This document shows positions 9,189 through 18,296 of a stretch of 64,000 bases of DNA, in pieces (within the stretch, counting starts at the first letter, position 1; each line of letters begins with the position of its first letter). The notes beneath the pieces were generated by a model. That model saw only the letters and a list, made by a program, of their open reading frames with translations, searched no databases and had not been told where the DNA came from. The DNA is taken from NCBI GenBank assembly GCA_016718265.1, contig JADKDZ010000012.1, positions 68,134 to 132,133 on the forward strand. Reading direction: 5' to 3'. Source of the stretch: Uliginosibacterium sp. Lineage in GTDB: Bacteria > Pseudomonadota > Gammaproteobacteria > Burkholderiales > Rhodocyclaceae. The position numbers were made by a program, and so were the translations under genes.

Positions 9189-9280
9189 GTACATGCGGAT
9201 TAGCGGCAGCTCATCATGATCGCGACCCGGTATCAACTACTTGTAGAATCAAGGCCCGCTTCTGACACCGCCAATCCGCC

Positions 9281-10075
9281 ATGCGCCAATACCTTGACCT
9301 GATGCGCCACGTGCTTGAGCACGGCCACGAGAAAACCGACCGGACCGGGACGGGAACCCGCTCTGTCTTCGGCTGGCAGATGCGGTTTGACCTGAGCGAG
9401 GGTTTCCCGATGCTCACCACCAAGAAGCTTCACCTGCGCTCCATCATTCATGAGCTGCTGTGGTTCCTGCAGGGCGACACCAACATCCGCTATCTGAAGG
9501 AGAACAAGGTTTCCATCTGGGATGAGTGGGCCGATGAGAATGGCGAGCTCGGCCCCGTGTATGGCAAACAATGGCGACGCTGGGAAACCCCTGACGGGCG
9601 GGAGATTGACCAGATTCGCCAGCTGGTGGAGGGCTTGAAGAAGAATCCGGACTCGCGACGCCATCTGGTCAGCGCCTGGAATCCGGCAGACGTCGATCGC
9701 ATGGCCCTCCCTCCCTGCCACGCGCTGTTCCAGTTCTACGTCGCGGGCGGCAAGCTCTCCTGCCAGCTGTATCAACGCAGCGCAGACATCTTTCTCGGCG
9801 TGCCGTTCAACATCGCCAGCTACGCCCTGCTGACGCAGATGATGGCTCAGGTGGTCGGCTTGCAGCCCGGCGATTTCGTCCACACCCTGGGGGATGCGCA
9901 CCTGTACTCCAACCACCTCGATCAAGCGCGCGAGCAGCTCGCCCGGACGCCACGCCCCCTGCCGCAACTGCGCATCAACCCGGCGGTGACCGACCTCTTT
10001 GCCTTCCGCTTTGAAGACTTCGAGATCACGGGCTACGACCCGCTCCCCCATATCGCTGCCAAGGTGGCGGTATGA
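9281..10075 (+). CDS. thyA: Thymidylate synthase
   Basis: It methylates dUMP to dTMP using methylene-tetrahydrofolate. The protein has 264 residues, the same length as E. coli ThyA, and the nucleophile is Cys146 in ALPPCHALFQFYV. Other hallmarks are DRTGTGTRSVFG, LRSIIHELLWFLQGDTN, YGKQWRRW, QRSADIFLGVPFNIASYA and HLYSNHLDQ. The TGA overlaps the ATG of folA (ATGA), so the two consecutive enzymes of the thymidylate cycle are translationally coupled. There is no clear Shine-Dalgarno before ATG 9281. Confidence 0.98.
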   Translation: MRQYLDLMRHVLEHGHEKTDRTGTGTRSVFGWQMRFDLSEGFPMLTTKKLHLRSIIHELLWFLQGDTNIRYLKENKVSIWDEWADENGELGPVYGKQWRRWETPDGREIDQIRQLVEGLKKNPDSRRHLVSAWNPADVDRMALPPCHALFQFYVAGGKLSCQLYQRSADIFLGVPFNIASYALLTQMMAQVVGLQPGDFVHTLGDAHLYSNHLDQAREQLARTPRPLPQLRINPAVTDLFAFRFEDFEITGYDPLPHIAAKVAV

Positions 10076-10578
10076 ACGCACGCCCGGAGATCGCGCTGAT
10101 CGTGGCACGGGCCCGCAACGGTGTTATCGGGCGGGACAACACGCTCCCCTGGCGCCTGCGTGACGACTTGCAGCTGTTCAAGCAGCGCACCCTCGGCTGC
10201 CCCGTCATCATGGGCCGCAAGACCTGGGAGTCGCTCGGGAAGCCACTACCCGGAAGAATCAATATCGTCATCAGCCGCCAACCCGCGTTTTGCGCGGAAG
10301 GCGCGGTCGTCGTGCATTCAATGGAAGAGGCGGTCGATGCCTGCCAGGCGGCCGAGCGCGCATTCGTCATTGGCGGCGCACAGATCTACGCCCAATGGCT
10401 GCAGCACGCCGATGTGCTCTGGATGACGGAAGTCGCCGCAGACGTCGCCGGCGACACCTGCTTTCCGGAACTGCCCCCCGGTCGGTATCGTGAAGTTTCC
10501 CGACAGCATTTCGCTGCCGACGCCCGCAACGACTACAGCTTCGACGTGGTGGAGTACCGCGCGCAGCCGGCCGCTTAA
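10072..10578 (+). CDS. folA: Dihydrofolate reductase
   Basis: It regenerates tetrahydrofolate from the dihydrofolate that ThyA produces. The 168 residues carry IALIVARARNGVIGRDNTLPW, the acidic substrate-binding motif LRDDLQLFK, VIMGRKTWESLGKPLPGR (NADPH site) and FVIGGAQIY. Four bases overlap with thyA, the usual betaproteobacterial arrangement. The 3' end overlaps the convergent ubiD by four bases. Confidence 0.97.
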   Translation: MNARPEIALIVARARNGVIGRDNTLPWRLRDDLQLFKQRTLGCPVIMGRKTWESLGKPLPGRINIVISRQPAFCAEGAVVVHSMEEAVDACQAAERAFVIGGAQIYAQWLQHADVLWMTEVAADVAGDTCFPELPPGRYREVSRQHFAADARNDYSFDVVEYRAQPAA

Positions 10579-12068
10579 AGCCCGAGCGAGTCCCACATCG
10601 CATCGACGCGGGTTTTTACCTCGGCATCCATCACGATGGGGCGGCCCCACTCGCGGCTGGTTTCACCCGGCCACTTGTTGGTCGCGTCCAGCCCCATCTT
10701 GCTGCCCAGGCCGGCGACCGGTGAGGCGAAATCGAGGTAGTCAATCGGCGTGTTGTCGACCAGCGTGGTGTCGCGCGTCGCGTCAAACCGCGTGGTCAGT
10801 GCCCAAATAACCTCGGGCCATGAGCGCACATCCACATCCTCATCCACCACGACGATGATCTTGGTGTACATGAACTGGCGCAGAAAGCTCCAGATGCCGA
10901 ACATCACCCGCTTGGCATGGCCGGGGTAGGCTTTTTTCATGCTCACCACCGCCATGCGGTAGGAACAACCCTCGGGCGGCAGGTAGAAATCGACGATCTC
11001 AGGGAACTGCTTTTGCAGCAGGGGCACAAAGACTTCGTTCAGCGCCACGCCCAGCATCGCTGGCTCATCCGGCGGCTTGCCCGTGTAGGTGCTGTGGTAG
11101 ATCGGGTCGCGGCGCAGCGTAATGCGTTCGACCGTGAACACCGGGAATTCCGCCACTTCGTTGTAGTAGCCGGTGTGGTCGCCATACGGCCCTTCCGCGG
11201 CCATCTCGCCGGGATGGATCACGCCTTCCAGCACGATCTCGGCACTTGCCGGCACTTGCAGATCGTTGCCCAGGCATTGGGTGAGTTCGGTCTTGGCGCC
11301 ACGCAGCAGCCCGGCAAACTGATATTCGGACAGGCTGTCCGGCACCGGCGTCACCGCGCCGAGAATGGTCGCCGGATCGCAGCCCAGCACCACCGAAACA
11401 GGAAAAGGCTGGCCCGGATTCGCGGCCTGGAATTCGCGGAAGTCCAGCGCCCCACCGCGATGTGCCAGCCAGCGCATGATGAGTTTGTTCGGCCCCAGCA
11501 CCTGCTGGCGATAGATACCGAGGTTCTGCCGCGCCTTGTGCGGCCCACGCGTCACCACCAAGCCCCAGGTCACCAGCGGCGCCACGTCGCCCGGCCAGCA
11601 ATGCTGGATCGGCAACTTGCCCAGATCCACCTCATCGCCCTGCCAGACGATTTCCTGACATGGCGCGCCTTTCACGATCTTGGGCGCCATGTTCAGCACC
11701 TGCTTCAAGACCGGCCATTTCTCCCAGGCATCCTTGAGGCCCTTGGGCGGCTCCGGTTCCTTGAGGAAGGCGAGCAGCTTGCCGACTTCGCGCAACGGTT
11801 TTTGCCACCCCTCTGCAGAGGCGCTCTCCACGCCCATCCCCAAGGCAACCCTCTGCGGAGTACCGAAAAGATTGGCGAGTACGGGCATACCCTTGAAGAC
11901 GCCCTGTGTATGCGGCTTTTCAAACAGCAGCGCTGGACCGCCCGCACGCAGCACGCGGTCGGCGATTTCGGTCATTTCCAGATGCGTATCGACGGGCACG
12001 CTGATGCGCTTGAGCTCACCAAGGGCTTCAAGCTGGGCCACGAAATCGCGGAGGTCTTTGTATTGCAT
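10575..12068 (-). CDS. ubiD: 4-hydroxy-3-polyprenylbenzoate decarboxylase
   Basis: UbiD removes the carboxyl group from the prenylated 4-hydroxybenzoate made by UbiA in ubiquinone synthesis, using prenylated FMN supplied by UbiX (not in this window). From ATG 12068 the 497 residues start MQYKDLRDFVAQLEALGELK, the standard UbiD N-terminus. They contain ARQNLGIYRQQV, MRWLAHRGGALDFRE, EIVLEGVIHPGE, GPYGDHTGYYNE and KIIVVVDEDVDVRSWPEVIW. The frame is open upstream to 12197, but that extension has no family resemblance. ubiA lies 2.7 kb further on the same strand. Confidence 0.96.
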   Translation of the reverse strand: MQYKDLRDFVAQLEALGELKRISVPVDTHLEMTEIADRVLRAGGPALLFEKPHTQGVFKGMPVLANLFGTPQRVALGMGVESASAEGWQKPLREVGKLLAFLKEPEPPKGLKDAWEKWPVLKQVLNMAPKIVKGAPCQEIVWQGDEVDLGKLPIQHCWPGDVAPLVTWGLVVTRGPHKARQNLGIYRQQVLGPNKLIMRWLAHRGGALDFREFQAANPGQPFPVSVVLGCDPATILGAVTPVPDSLSEYQFAGLLRGAKTELTQCLGNDLQVPASAEIVLEGVIHPGEMAAEGPYGDHTGYYNEVAEFPVFTVERITLRRDPIYHSTYTGKPPDEPAMLGVALNEVFVPLLQKQFPEIVDFYLPPEGCSYRMAVVSMKKAYPGHAKRVMFGIWSFLRQFMYTKIIVVVDEDVDVRSWPEVIWALTTRFDATRDTTLVDNTPIDYLDFASPVAGLGSKMGLDATNKWPGETSREWGRPIVMDAEVKTRVDAMWDSLGL

Positions 12069-12112
12069 GCCCGCATCCGATCCAGAAAAGTCAGGAGCGG
12101 AATTGTACGGGA

Positions 12113-12592
12113 TCAAGCGGGCGTTTCTGCCGGCGTGATCCGGCGGTAGGCGGCAGCTTGCCCCTGTACCTCTCCCGCCGCGTCGATCAGGTTCCACACC
12201 GTGACATCTTCGATCCAGAAGCGTCGGCCGGACTTGGCAATTCGCAAGCCGCGATAGCCGGTCGCAAAGCCCTGCCGTGCAACGCTCTCCAGCAAGCCCC
12301 GGCGCTCGTCGCGGTCGGGCGCATCGGCCGAAAGCCGTGACGGCAGCCCAACGAGTCCGGCCCAGTCATACTCGAAACACCGCTGTGCCGCGAGGTTGGC
12401 GAAAATGAACCGTGGGTCAGCTGCACGCTCGTGCGCCAGCAGGCAAAACGGTGCTTCGGCATACAACCACTGCGTCGCAGCCGTCGGCGGAACTTCTGCC
12501 GGCACGAGTGATTCACCTAGCAGACGCTGGTAGGAATCAGCGATCAGAGCGACCAGCGCGGGGTCACAGGGCAGCACGAACGGTGACAGCAT
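12113..12592 (-). CDS. MEKHLA domain protein
   Basis: This 159-residue cytoplasmic protein is almost wholly a MEKHLA domain, a PAS-like fold best known from plant HD-ZIP III proteins and also found alone in bacteria. The segments APFCLLAHERAADPRFIFAN, LVGLPSRLSADAPDR, SVARQGFATGYRGLRIAKSG and RFWIEDVTVWNLID follow the family pattern. Function in bacteria is unknown; a small-molecule or redox sensor is a guess based on the fold. It lies 45 bases upstream of ubiD and 63 bases downstream of a sensor kinase on the same strand. Confidence 0.8.
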   Translation of the reverse strand: MLSPFVLPCDPALVALIADSYQRLLGESLVPAEVPPTAATQWLYAEAPFCLLAHERAADPRFIFANLAAQRCFEYDWAGLVGLPSRLSADAPDRDERRGLLESVARQGFATGYRGLRIAKSGRRFWIEDVTVWNLIDAAGEVQGQAAAYRRITPAETPA

Positions 12593-12654
12593 CGGACTCG
12601 GTAACCAGGAATTTCAGCCATCAGAATTATCCACGCTATGCCAGCTCGCCGGCA

Positions 12655-14724
12655 TCAAAACCGGAGCGGCAAGGTAATGATGAAACACGCGCCTGCCGCG
12701 CGCCCTTCTTCTGCGTGGATTTGCCCCTTGAGCGGCCCGGTCACCAGGTTGTTAACCATCGCAAGACCCAGCCCGCTTGAAGCGCCCATGCGGGTGGTAT
12801 AGAACGGGTCGAACACTTTGTGCAGCACCTCTCTGGCAATGCCGGCTCCGTTATCGGCGACACTGATCGTCACGCGCTCCGCCTCGAAAACGCCTGCGAT
12901 TCGGATGTCACCAGCCGAGACCTCTGCAAAGGCGTGCGTCAAGGCGTTTTCCACCAACTCGCTGATCACCTGGGTCAAGAGCTGAGGATGCGTTTCAAAC
13001 CGGTCGTCGCGCCCGACGTCCAGAGAGCAATTGATGTCCGCGCCCTTCGCCCGGGCTTCTACCCGCAAGACCGTCACCAGATCATTCAGGAACACGGACA
13101 AGCCCACCGTCTCCGGCGCACTGGCATGATGCTCGGTCCGCAGGCGTTTGAAATCGCTCACCAGGCGCAGCGCCGAACTGATATTTCGCTGCAGGATGTC
13201 CGCAGCAGCTTCGGCAGTTGCCAACATGTCTTCGACATCCGCCCGCTTCAAGCTTCCTTCGGCATATTTTCGCCGCGTCGATCCCGCAATATCGGAAAGT
13301 GTACTGACTGACAACAGGCAGTTTCCCAAGGGCGTATTCAGCTCATGTGCAACCCCTGCCACCGCCACGCCCAGCGCAGCCTGCTTCTCGGACCGCAGCA
13401 ACTCGCCCTGGGTGGCGCGCAAAGTGTTCAGGGCGCGATTGAGGTCATCCCCCATCAGCTGTACGTGCAGGTGATAGCACAGCAATTCGATCTCGTGCGT
13501 CAGGGTCTCCAGCGCCAGCGGCGAGCTCAGGTCCCGGCTCTGGAAGCACAGGGCCATCAGCTCCGTGCCCTGTGCGAGGCCACTTTGCAGCAGTACAGCA
13601 ATGAAATCGCCAGGCTCTAGTGCCTGGCTGACGGGAAAGCTCGGGAATTGCGCCAAGGGGATTTGCATACCGGCGACGGCATCGCGCGGCCCCAGACTCC
13701 GCTCGGGCAATGCGCTGACGACGAGCGCCTGCTTGTCTTGCTCAAGCAAGCGGGCAACGCAGGCAAACTTGAGGCGGAACTCCAGCCGTTTCAGGTAATC
13801 GCGCAAGTATGCATCGCGACCACCCGACGTGAGTTGTCCGACCTCTTCCGACACCGCAATGAATGCCTGTGCCGCCTGGCGATCAATCAGTTGTGGCGCC
13901 GCGGTCGTATCAATGTCGCCGGTAGACTCACGCAGGATCAACACGGGCGCGACGCGGCAGCTGAGGGGCGCTCGTTCGGCCCCTGCCCCCAGTCGCCCCC
14001 ACACGTCGTCGAATGCCAGTGCTGCGACGTGATCAAGCGATTGGTCCAGCGTTGTAACACCGCCGCTTGAGGTTCGCGAGAAGATCGAGTTGTCAAACCC
14101 GACCACTGCGACATCACGCGGAACCCGCACCCCATTCTCCCGCAGGCTGGTCATCGCGCCCAAGGCGATGTTGTCCGTCGCGGTGATCAGCGCGGTAAAG
14201 GGTTCGCCGCTCGCTGTCAACTCAAGCACGGCTGCACTGCCGGCGGCGTAGCTGAAATCAGCAGCTTCCTTGATCAAGGGCGCGGCGCAGTCCGCACGCT
14301 GGCGGGCGAAAGCCAGCACCGCATCACGACGTTCAAGGCAGTCCGACATATTGTTCGGCCCGATGTAGGCAAAGCGACGATGCCCACGGTCGTACAGATG
14401 CTGCATGGCCGCAAAGATACCGGCCTGGTTGTCCGTGCGGACCGATCCGAACGACGCAATGCCGTAATCATGGCTGATCACACAGACGGGACTGCCAGAC
14501 GCCTGGATCCGGCTTAACAAGGCGGCCGACACCGGATTCAGGATGACCACCCAGGCATCGGCGCGCGCGAGGCACAGGTCCAGCTCATAACTCGACGTCT
14601 GGCTCCCGGTGCGCAGCAACAACATCGCTGCCCCCGCTGCCTGCGCCCGCGCATGCAGCGCGGCCACCAAGGCGCCAGGGTAAGTACCCATCAGGTAAGG
14701 GGCGATCACCCCAAGTGTTCTCAT
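12655..14724 (-). CDS. Sensor histidine kinase with N-terminal LacI-type periplasmic-binding-like domain
   Basis: The 689 residues combine three parts. Residues about 1-265 resemble the effector-binding part of LacI/GalR repressors (GVIAPYLMGTYPGAL, SVRTDNQAGIFAAMQHLYDR, ALITATDNIALGAM, RDVAVVGFDNS), with no DNA-binding helix-turn-helix in front. A middle region of unknown fold spans about 270-430. The kinase has the phospho-acceptor His460 in AGVAHELNTPLGN, the N box ELVENALTHAF and the G boxes DNGAGI and SSGLGLAMVNN. There is no signal peptide or membrane span, so the whole protein should be cytoplasmic and respond to an internal ligand. The ATG at 14724 is preceded by AGGTG. No response regulator gene is adjacent. 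Confidence 0.87.
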   Translation of the reverse strand: MRTLGVIAPYLMGTYPGALVAALHARAQAAGAAMLLLRTGSQTSSYELDLCLARADAWVVILNPVSAALLSRIQASGSPVCVISHDYGIASFGSVRTDNQAGIFAAMQHLYDRGHRRFAYIGPNNMSDCLERRDAVLAFARQRADCAAPLIKEAADFSYAAGSAAVLELTASGEPFTALITATDNIALGAMTSLRENGVRVPRDVAVVGFDNSIFSRTSSGGVTTLDQSLDHVAALAFDDVWGRLGAGAERAPLSCRVAPVLILRESTGDIDTTAAPQLIDRQAAQAFIAVSEEVGQLTSGGRDAYLRDYLKRLEFRLKFACVARLLEQDKQALVVSALPERSLGPRDAVAGMQIPLAQFPSFPVSQALEPGDFIAVLLQSGLAQGTELMALCFQSRDLSSPLALETLTHEIELLCYHLHVQLMGDDLNRALNTLRATQGELLRSEKQAALGVAVAGVAHELNTPLGNCLLSVSTLSDIAGSTRRKYAEGSLKRADVEDMLATAEAAADILQRNISSALRLVSDFKRLRTEHHASAPETVGLSVFLNDLVTVLRVEARAKGADINCSLDVGRDDRFETHPQLLTQVISELVENALTHAFAEVSAGDIRIAGVFEAERVTISVADNGAGIAREVLHKVFDPFYTTRMGASSGLGLAMVNNLVTGPLKGQIHAEEGRAAGACFIITLPLRF

Positions 14725-14790
14725 GTAGCACCTTGCATGTGCGGCCCGACGGGCCGGTTCAAACCAGCTTGACGCAGCAAACGCAAACGC

Positions 14791-15666
14791 TTACCCGGAG
14801 AAACTTTGAACCGCGAAATCCAGCACAATCCCGAGAAAGACGACCGCACCAATCCAGCTATTGTGCCTAAACGCGGCAAAGCACCGGTCTCGGTCCCTGC
14901 CACGGATCAAGTACCCGTGATAAACCGCGAGCCCCAATCCGCCGGCCAGCCCCAGATAGTAAAAGCCCCCACGCGCTGCCAGCCATCCTGCTCCTACCAT
15001 TGTTAGCAAGAAAAAGAGATAGCACACCATCACTGCCCATACGTCGAAACGGCCAAATGTAATCGCGGACGTCTTGATTCCGATTCGCAGATCGTCTTCA
15101 CGGTCAACCATCGCGTATTCCGTATCGTAGGCAATTGCCCAGAAGACATTGGCAAGCAGCAGGATCCAGGCTAGAACTGGGACGTTCCCCTGCAACGCCG
15201 CAAAGGCCATTGGAATCCCGAACCCGAAGGCAAACCCGAGATAGGCTTGCGGCACGGCGAAGAAGCGTTTGGTGAACGGATAGCTCGCCGCAAGCAGCAA
15301 GGCCGGGACACTGAGCCACCAGACCAGCTTGGGCAAGCGCAGCACGAGCAGGAAGGCCACCAGTGCCAGCCCGGCTGCCAGGAACAGGGCTTCGCGGGGG
15401 GACACACGCCCGGTCACGAGTGGCCGCTCGCGGGTCCGCGCAACCTCGCCATCAAAGCGACGGTCGGCCCAGTCGTTGATCACGCAGCCCGCAGAGCGCA
15501 TCAACAATGTGCCGAGCGCAAAGATCCAGACCGTCATCAGATCCGGCTTGCCCTCTCCGGCGAGCCACAAGCCCCACAAGGTCGGCCACAGCAATAGCAG
15601 GGTGCCGATCGGCTTGTCCAGGCGCATGAGTTTTTCATACGCATCGAGTTTCTGCATCAGACGCAT
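14791..15666 (-). CDS. ubiA: 4-hydroxybenzoate polyprenyltransferase
   Basis: This integral membrane enzyme attaches the polyprenyl chain to 4-hydroxybenzoate in ubiquinone synthesis. The 291 residues carry the first Mg-diphosphate motif NDWADRRFDGEVARTRERPL and the second DTEYAMVDREDDLRIGIKTS, among about eight or nine membrane spans. A strong GGAGG precedes ATG 15666. It is distinct from the second UbiA-type enzyme of this window (53.7-55.2 kb), whose motifs point to a sugar-phosphate acceptor. Together with ubiD it gives two ubiquinone genes here. Confidence 0.95.
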   Translation of the reverse strand: MRLMQKLDAYEKLMRLDKPIGTLLLLWPTLWGLWLAGEGKPDLMTVWIFALGTLLMRSAGCVINDWADRRFDGEVARTRERPLVTGRVSPREALFLAAGLALVAFLLVLRLPKLVWWLSVPALLLAASYPFTKRFFAVPQAYLGFAFGFGIPMAFAALQGNVPVLAWILLLANVFWAIAYDTEYAMVDREDDLRIGIKTSAITFGRFDVWAVMVCYLFFLLTMVGAGWLAARGGFYYLGLAGGLGLAVYHGYLIRGRDRDRCFAAFRHNSWIGAVVFLGIVLDFAVQSFSG

Positions 15667-15723
15667 TGCAAACCTCCAGGAGGGCTCAGGTTAAGCGGCC
15701 GCGATGATAACGCCAATCCGGCG

Positions 15724-17772
15724 CTAGGCACGAAGCAGTTGTGAGCGGCCGCCATACCAGCGCACCAGAATCGCCTCCGCAGCCTCCGGGAAGCGCGCCA
15801 GCATTTCTTCGGCGGCGCCCCGGGCCGCCTCGACCAGGTCGACATCGCACTCAAGATCGGCATACCGTAGCAAGGGCACGCCACTTTGCCGGGCACCGAT
15901 GAACTCGCCTGGCCCGCGCAACTGCAGGTCGCGCCGCGCGATCTCAAAGCCATCGTTGGTCTCGTAGATCGCCTTGAGCCGTGCCCGGCCGTTTTCGGAT
16001 AAAGGCGGCACATAGATCAGCACACAACTTGAAGCGGCTGCGCCGCGGCCCACGCGCCCACGCAACTGATGAATCTGCGCCAGCCCGAATCGCTCCGCGT
16101 GCTCGATGACCATCAAGCTTGCGTTCGGCACATCGACACCGACTTCGATGACGGTCGTCGCGACCAGCAGGTGAACGTCGCCACGCACGAACGCGTCCAT
16201 GACAAGCGCCTTCTCCTTGGGTTTGAGGCGGCCATGAACAAGCCCAACTGTCAGCTCGGGCAGGGCAGCCGAGAGGGATTCATAGGTGTCGATCGCGGTC
16301 TGCAACTGCAGCGCGTCACTCTCCTCGATCAAGGGGCACACCCAGTAGGCCTGACGCCCCTCGCGGCAGGCGTCGCGCACACGATCGACAACCTCGTGCC
16401 GCCGGGAGTCGGCCACCAGTTTGGTCAAGATCGGCGTACGCCCGGGCGGCAACTCGTCCAGCACGCTGACATCCAGATCCGCCATGTAACTCATCGCCAA
16501 AGTTCGTGGAATGGGTGTCGCACTCATCATCAGCATATGCGGCATACGCCCGCAGACTTTCTCTCGCAGCGCAAGCCGCTGGCGCACGCCAAACCTGTGC
16601 TGCTCGTCAACCACGGCGAGGCCGAGCTTTTCAAGCGCGACGGAGTCCTCGATGAGCGCATGGGTGCCCACCACAAGCAAGGCGTCGCCCGCGGCAATTT
16701 TTTCAAGCATCATGGCTCGCTCGCGCTTCTTTTGCGACCCGGATAGCCAGACAACCTCAATCCCGAGCGGCAGAAGCCAAGCGGTGAGCTTGCGATAATG
16801 TTGTTCGGCCAGTATCTCCGTGGGTGCCATCAGCGCTGCCTGCATGCCGTTCTCAGCCGCCTGCAACATGGCAAGCGCCGCCACGACAGTTTTGCCGCTG
16901 CCCACGTCACCTTGCAGCAAGCGCTGCATTGGGTACTCTTGCGCGATATCGCGGACGATCTCGTCTACCGCGCGAGACTGCGCGCCGGTGAGTGCGAACG
17001 GCAAGCCGGCAAGCAGGCGCCCACTCAAGGTGCCGCGCGCTGGCAAGGGCGTCGCATGATGCGCGCGTCGCTCAACATAGGCCTTGCGTAACGAAATTTG
17101 CTGCGCCAGCAACTCTTCGAACTTGATACGTCGCCAGGCGGGATGGCTGCGATCTTCCAGCGCACTTTGGCTCGCATTGGGTGGCGGCTGATGCAGAAAA
17201 CGCAAGCTGCGCTCCCAGCCAGCCAGGCGCAGGCCGCGACGAAGCGCTTCCGGCAGCAAGTCTTGCAGACTGGTGCGCGCAAACGCCCGTATCACGAGCT
17301 TGCGCAGGGCTGACTGTGCCAAACCAGCGGTGCTCGGATAGATCGGCGTCAGCGCCTGCGGCAGCGCCTGCCCGGCCACAACCGGCTGAATGCGTGGGTG
17401 AATCATCTCCTCGCCCCAGAAGCCGCTGCGTACCTCGCCAAACGCCCGCACGCGACGCCCGATCTCCAGTTGTTTCACAACCGAAGGGTAAAAATTCAGA
17501 AACCGCAAACTCAGCACGCCACTGTCATCCCGCAGGCGGGCAAGCAGCTGCCGCCTTGGGCGCAGCACTATCTCTGCATGCTCGATCTCGCCCTCCACCT
17601 GCACCGGTAACCCCGCCGCGACGCCCCCTATCGGCGTCAGCTGGGTTTCGTCTTCATAGCGCAAGGGCAAATGCAAGAGCAGTCCGGAATCGTCGTAGAT
17701 ACCGAGCTTCTGCAGCCGACCGGCCAGCGCAGAAACAGGCTTGGCGTCGATTTTCTCGGGGGGCTTCTTCAT
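15724..17772 (-). CDS. recG: ATP-dependent DNA helicase RecG
   Basis: RecG remodels stalled replication forks and Holliday junctions. The 682 residues show the N-terminal wedge/OB region (RKLGIYDDSGLLLHLPLRYED-like start) and the helicase core. Core motifs are Walker A GDVGSGKTVVAAL, APTEILAEQH, DEQH, MSATPIPRT, LVHGRLKPKEK, VATTVIEVGVDVPNASLMV and QLRGRVGRG. The length is normal for the family. The start at 17772 gives MKKPPEKIDAKPVSAL. An inverted repeat lies directly upstream. Confidence 0.97.
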   Translation of the reverse strand: MKKPPEKIDAKPVSALAGRLQKLGIYDDSGLLLHLPLRYEDETQLTPIGGVAAGLPVQVEGEIEHAEIVLRPRRQLLARLRDDSGVLSLRFLNFYPSVVKQLEIGRRVRAFGEVRSGFWGEEMIHPRIQPVVAGQALPQALTPIYPSTAGLAQSALRKLVIRAFARTSLQDLLPEALRRGLRLAGWERSLRFLHQPPPNASQSALEDRSHPAWRRIKFEELLAQQISLRKAYVERRAHHATPLPARGTLSGRLLAGLPFALTGAQSRAVDEIVRDIAQEYPMQRLLQGDVGSGKTVVAALAMLQAAENGMQAALMAPTEILAEQHYRKLTAWLLPLGIEVVWLSGSQKKRERAMMLEKIAAGDALLVVGTHALIEDSVALEKLGLAVVDEQHRFGVRQRLALREKVCGRMPHMLMMSATPIPRTLAMSYMADLDVSVLDELPPGRTPILTKLVADSRRHEVVDRVRDACREGRQAYWVCPLIEESDALQLQTAIDTYESLSAALPELTVGLVHGRLKPKEKALVMDAFVRGDVHLLVATTVIEVGVDVPNASLMVIEHAERFGLAQIHQLRGRVGRGAAASSCVLIYVPPLSENGRARLKAIYETNDGFEIARRDLQLRGPGEFIGARQSGVPLLRYADLECDVDLVEAARGAAEEMLARFPEAAEAILVRWYGGRSQLLRA

Positions 17773-17780
17773 CTGCCTCG

Positions 17781-17823
17781 CGGCACGCGGTCAAGGAGTA
17801 TCAATTGACCGCATTATGTGCCG
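17781..17823. repeat. Two-part inverted repeat between recG and cheX
   Basis: GCGGTCAA (17787-17794) pairs with TTGACCGC (17805-17812) around a 10-base loop. An outer pair CGGCAC (17781-17786) and GTGCCG (17818-17823) extends the stem. There is no T-run on either side, so a simple terminator is unlikely; it may be an operator or an RNA stem in the recG leader. Confidence 0.45.
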
Positions 17824-17849
17824 CCGACGCGCAAGCCGCGACCCCGGTC

Positions 17850-18296
17850 TCAGACGAGGCTCACAACCAGCGACGCCTCAAACTTGTGCCAGCGCATCGG
17901 AATCACATACGCCTTGACCCCTTTTGGCATCTGAAACCCTTGCGCCCGCCCCTGTACCACCAAGGGCACAGAGATCATGAACTCCGGACCGAAGTGCGTT
18001 CTCGCATTGCCGGAGATCGTGTTGGCCATCTCGCCAGCCATATCCGCCAGGTTCGCGTCGCTCAGATCGGTCTCTCCCACATACAACAACAGGTTGCGCA
18101 GGAGTTCTCGCCCGGCCGTCACATAGATGCAGCCCTGTCGCGCCCCGGATATCCCGATGACGCCCGTAACATCCAACATGGGCAAAGCCTCGGGATCCGC
18201 GAGATAGGGGCTGCCCACTTCCGCAGCCTTACCACCTTGGTTAGCGAAATAGTGTTGAACGATGTCAACGAAGCAACGCAGTTGTTCCTCATCCAT
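17850..18296 (-). CDS. CheX-like chemotaxis phosphatase
   Basis: CheX family proteins remove phosphate from CheY-like response regulators. The 148 residues contain the family signature DMAGEMANTISGNAR (the acidic and Asn residues form the CheY-P phosphatase site), followed by ISVPLVVQG. I place the start at ATG 18296, where GGGAG lies six bases upstream; a longer version from 18317 is possible. It overlaps the CheY-like gene by eight bases, and both follow the CheA-like kinase, so it is the likely off-switch of this three-gene pathway. Confidence 0.82.
   Translation of the reverse strand: MDEEQLRCFVDIVQHYFANQGGKAAEVGSPYLADPEALPMLDVTGVIGISGARQGCIYVTAGRELLRNLLLYVGETDLSDANLADMAGEMANTISGNARTHFGPEFMISVPLVVQGRAQGFQMPKGVKAYVIPMRWHKFEASLVVSLV

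Noticed and set aside
9220..9280. TAGAAT at 9244-9249 as a thyA -10 box
   Set aside because: No -35-like sequence lies 16-18 bases upstream, so the match is likely by chance.
10917..12149. 410-codon plus-strand reading frame opposite ubiD
   Set aside because: It is wholly antisense to a certain ubiD gene; the composition (many His, Arg, Gln) is that of a shadow frame in GC-rich DNA.
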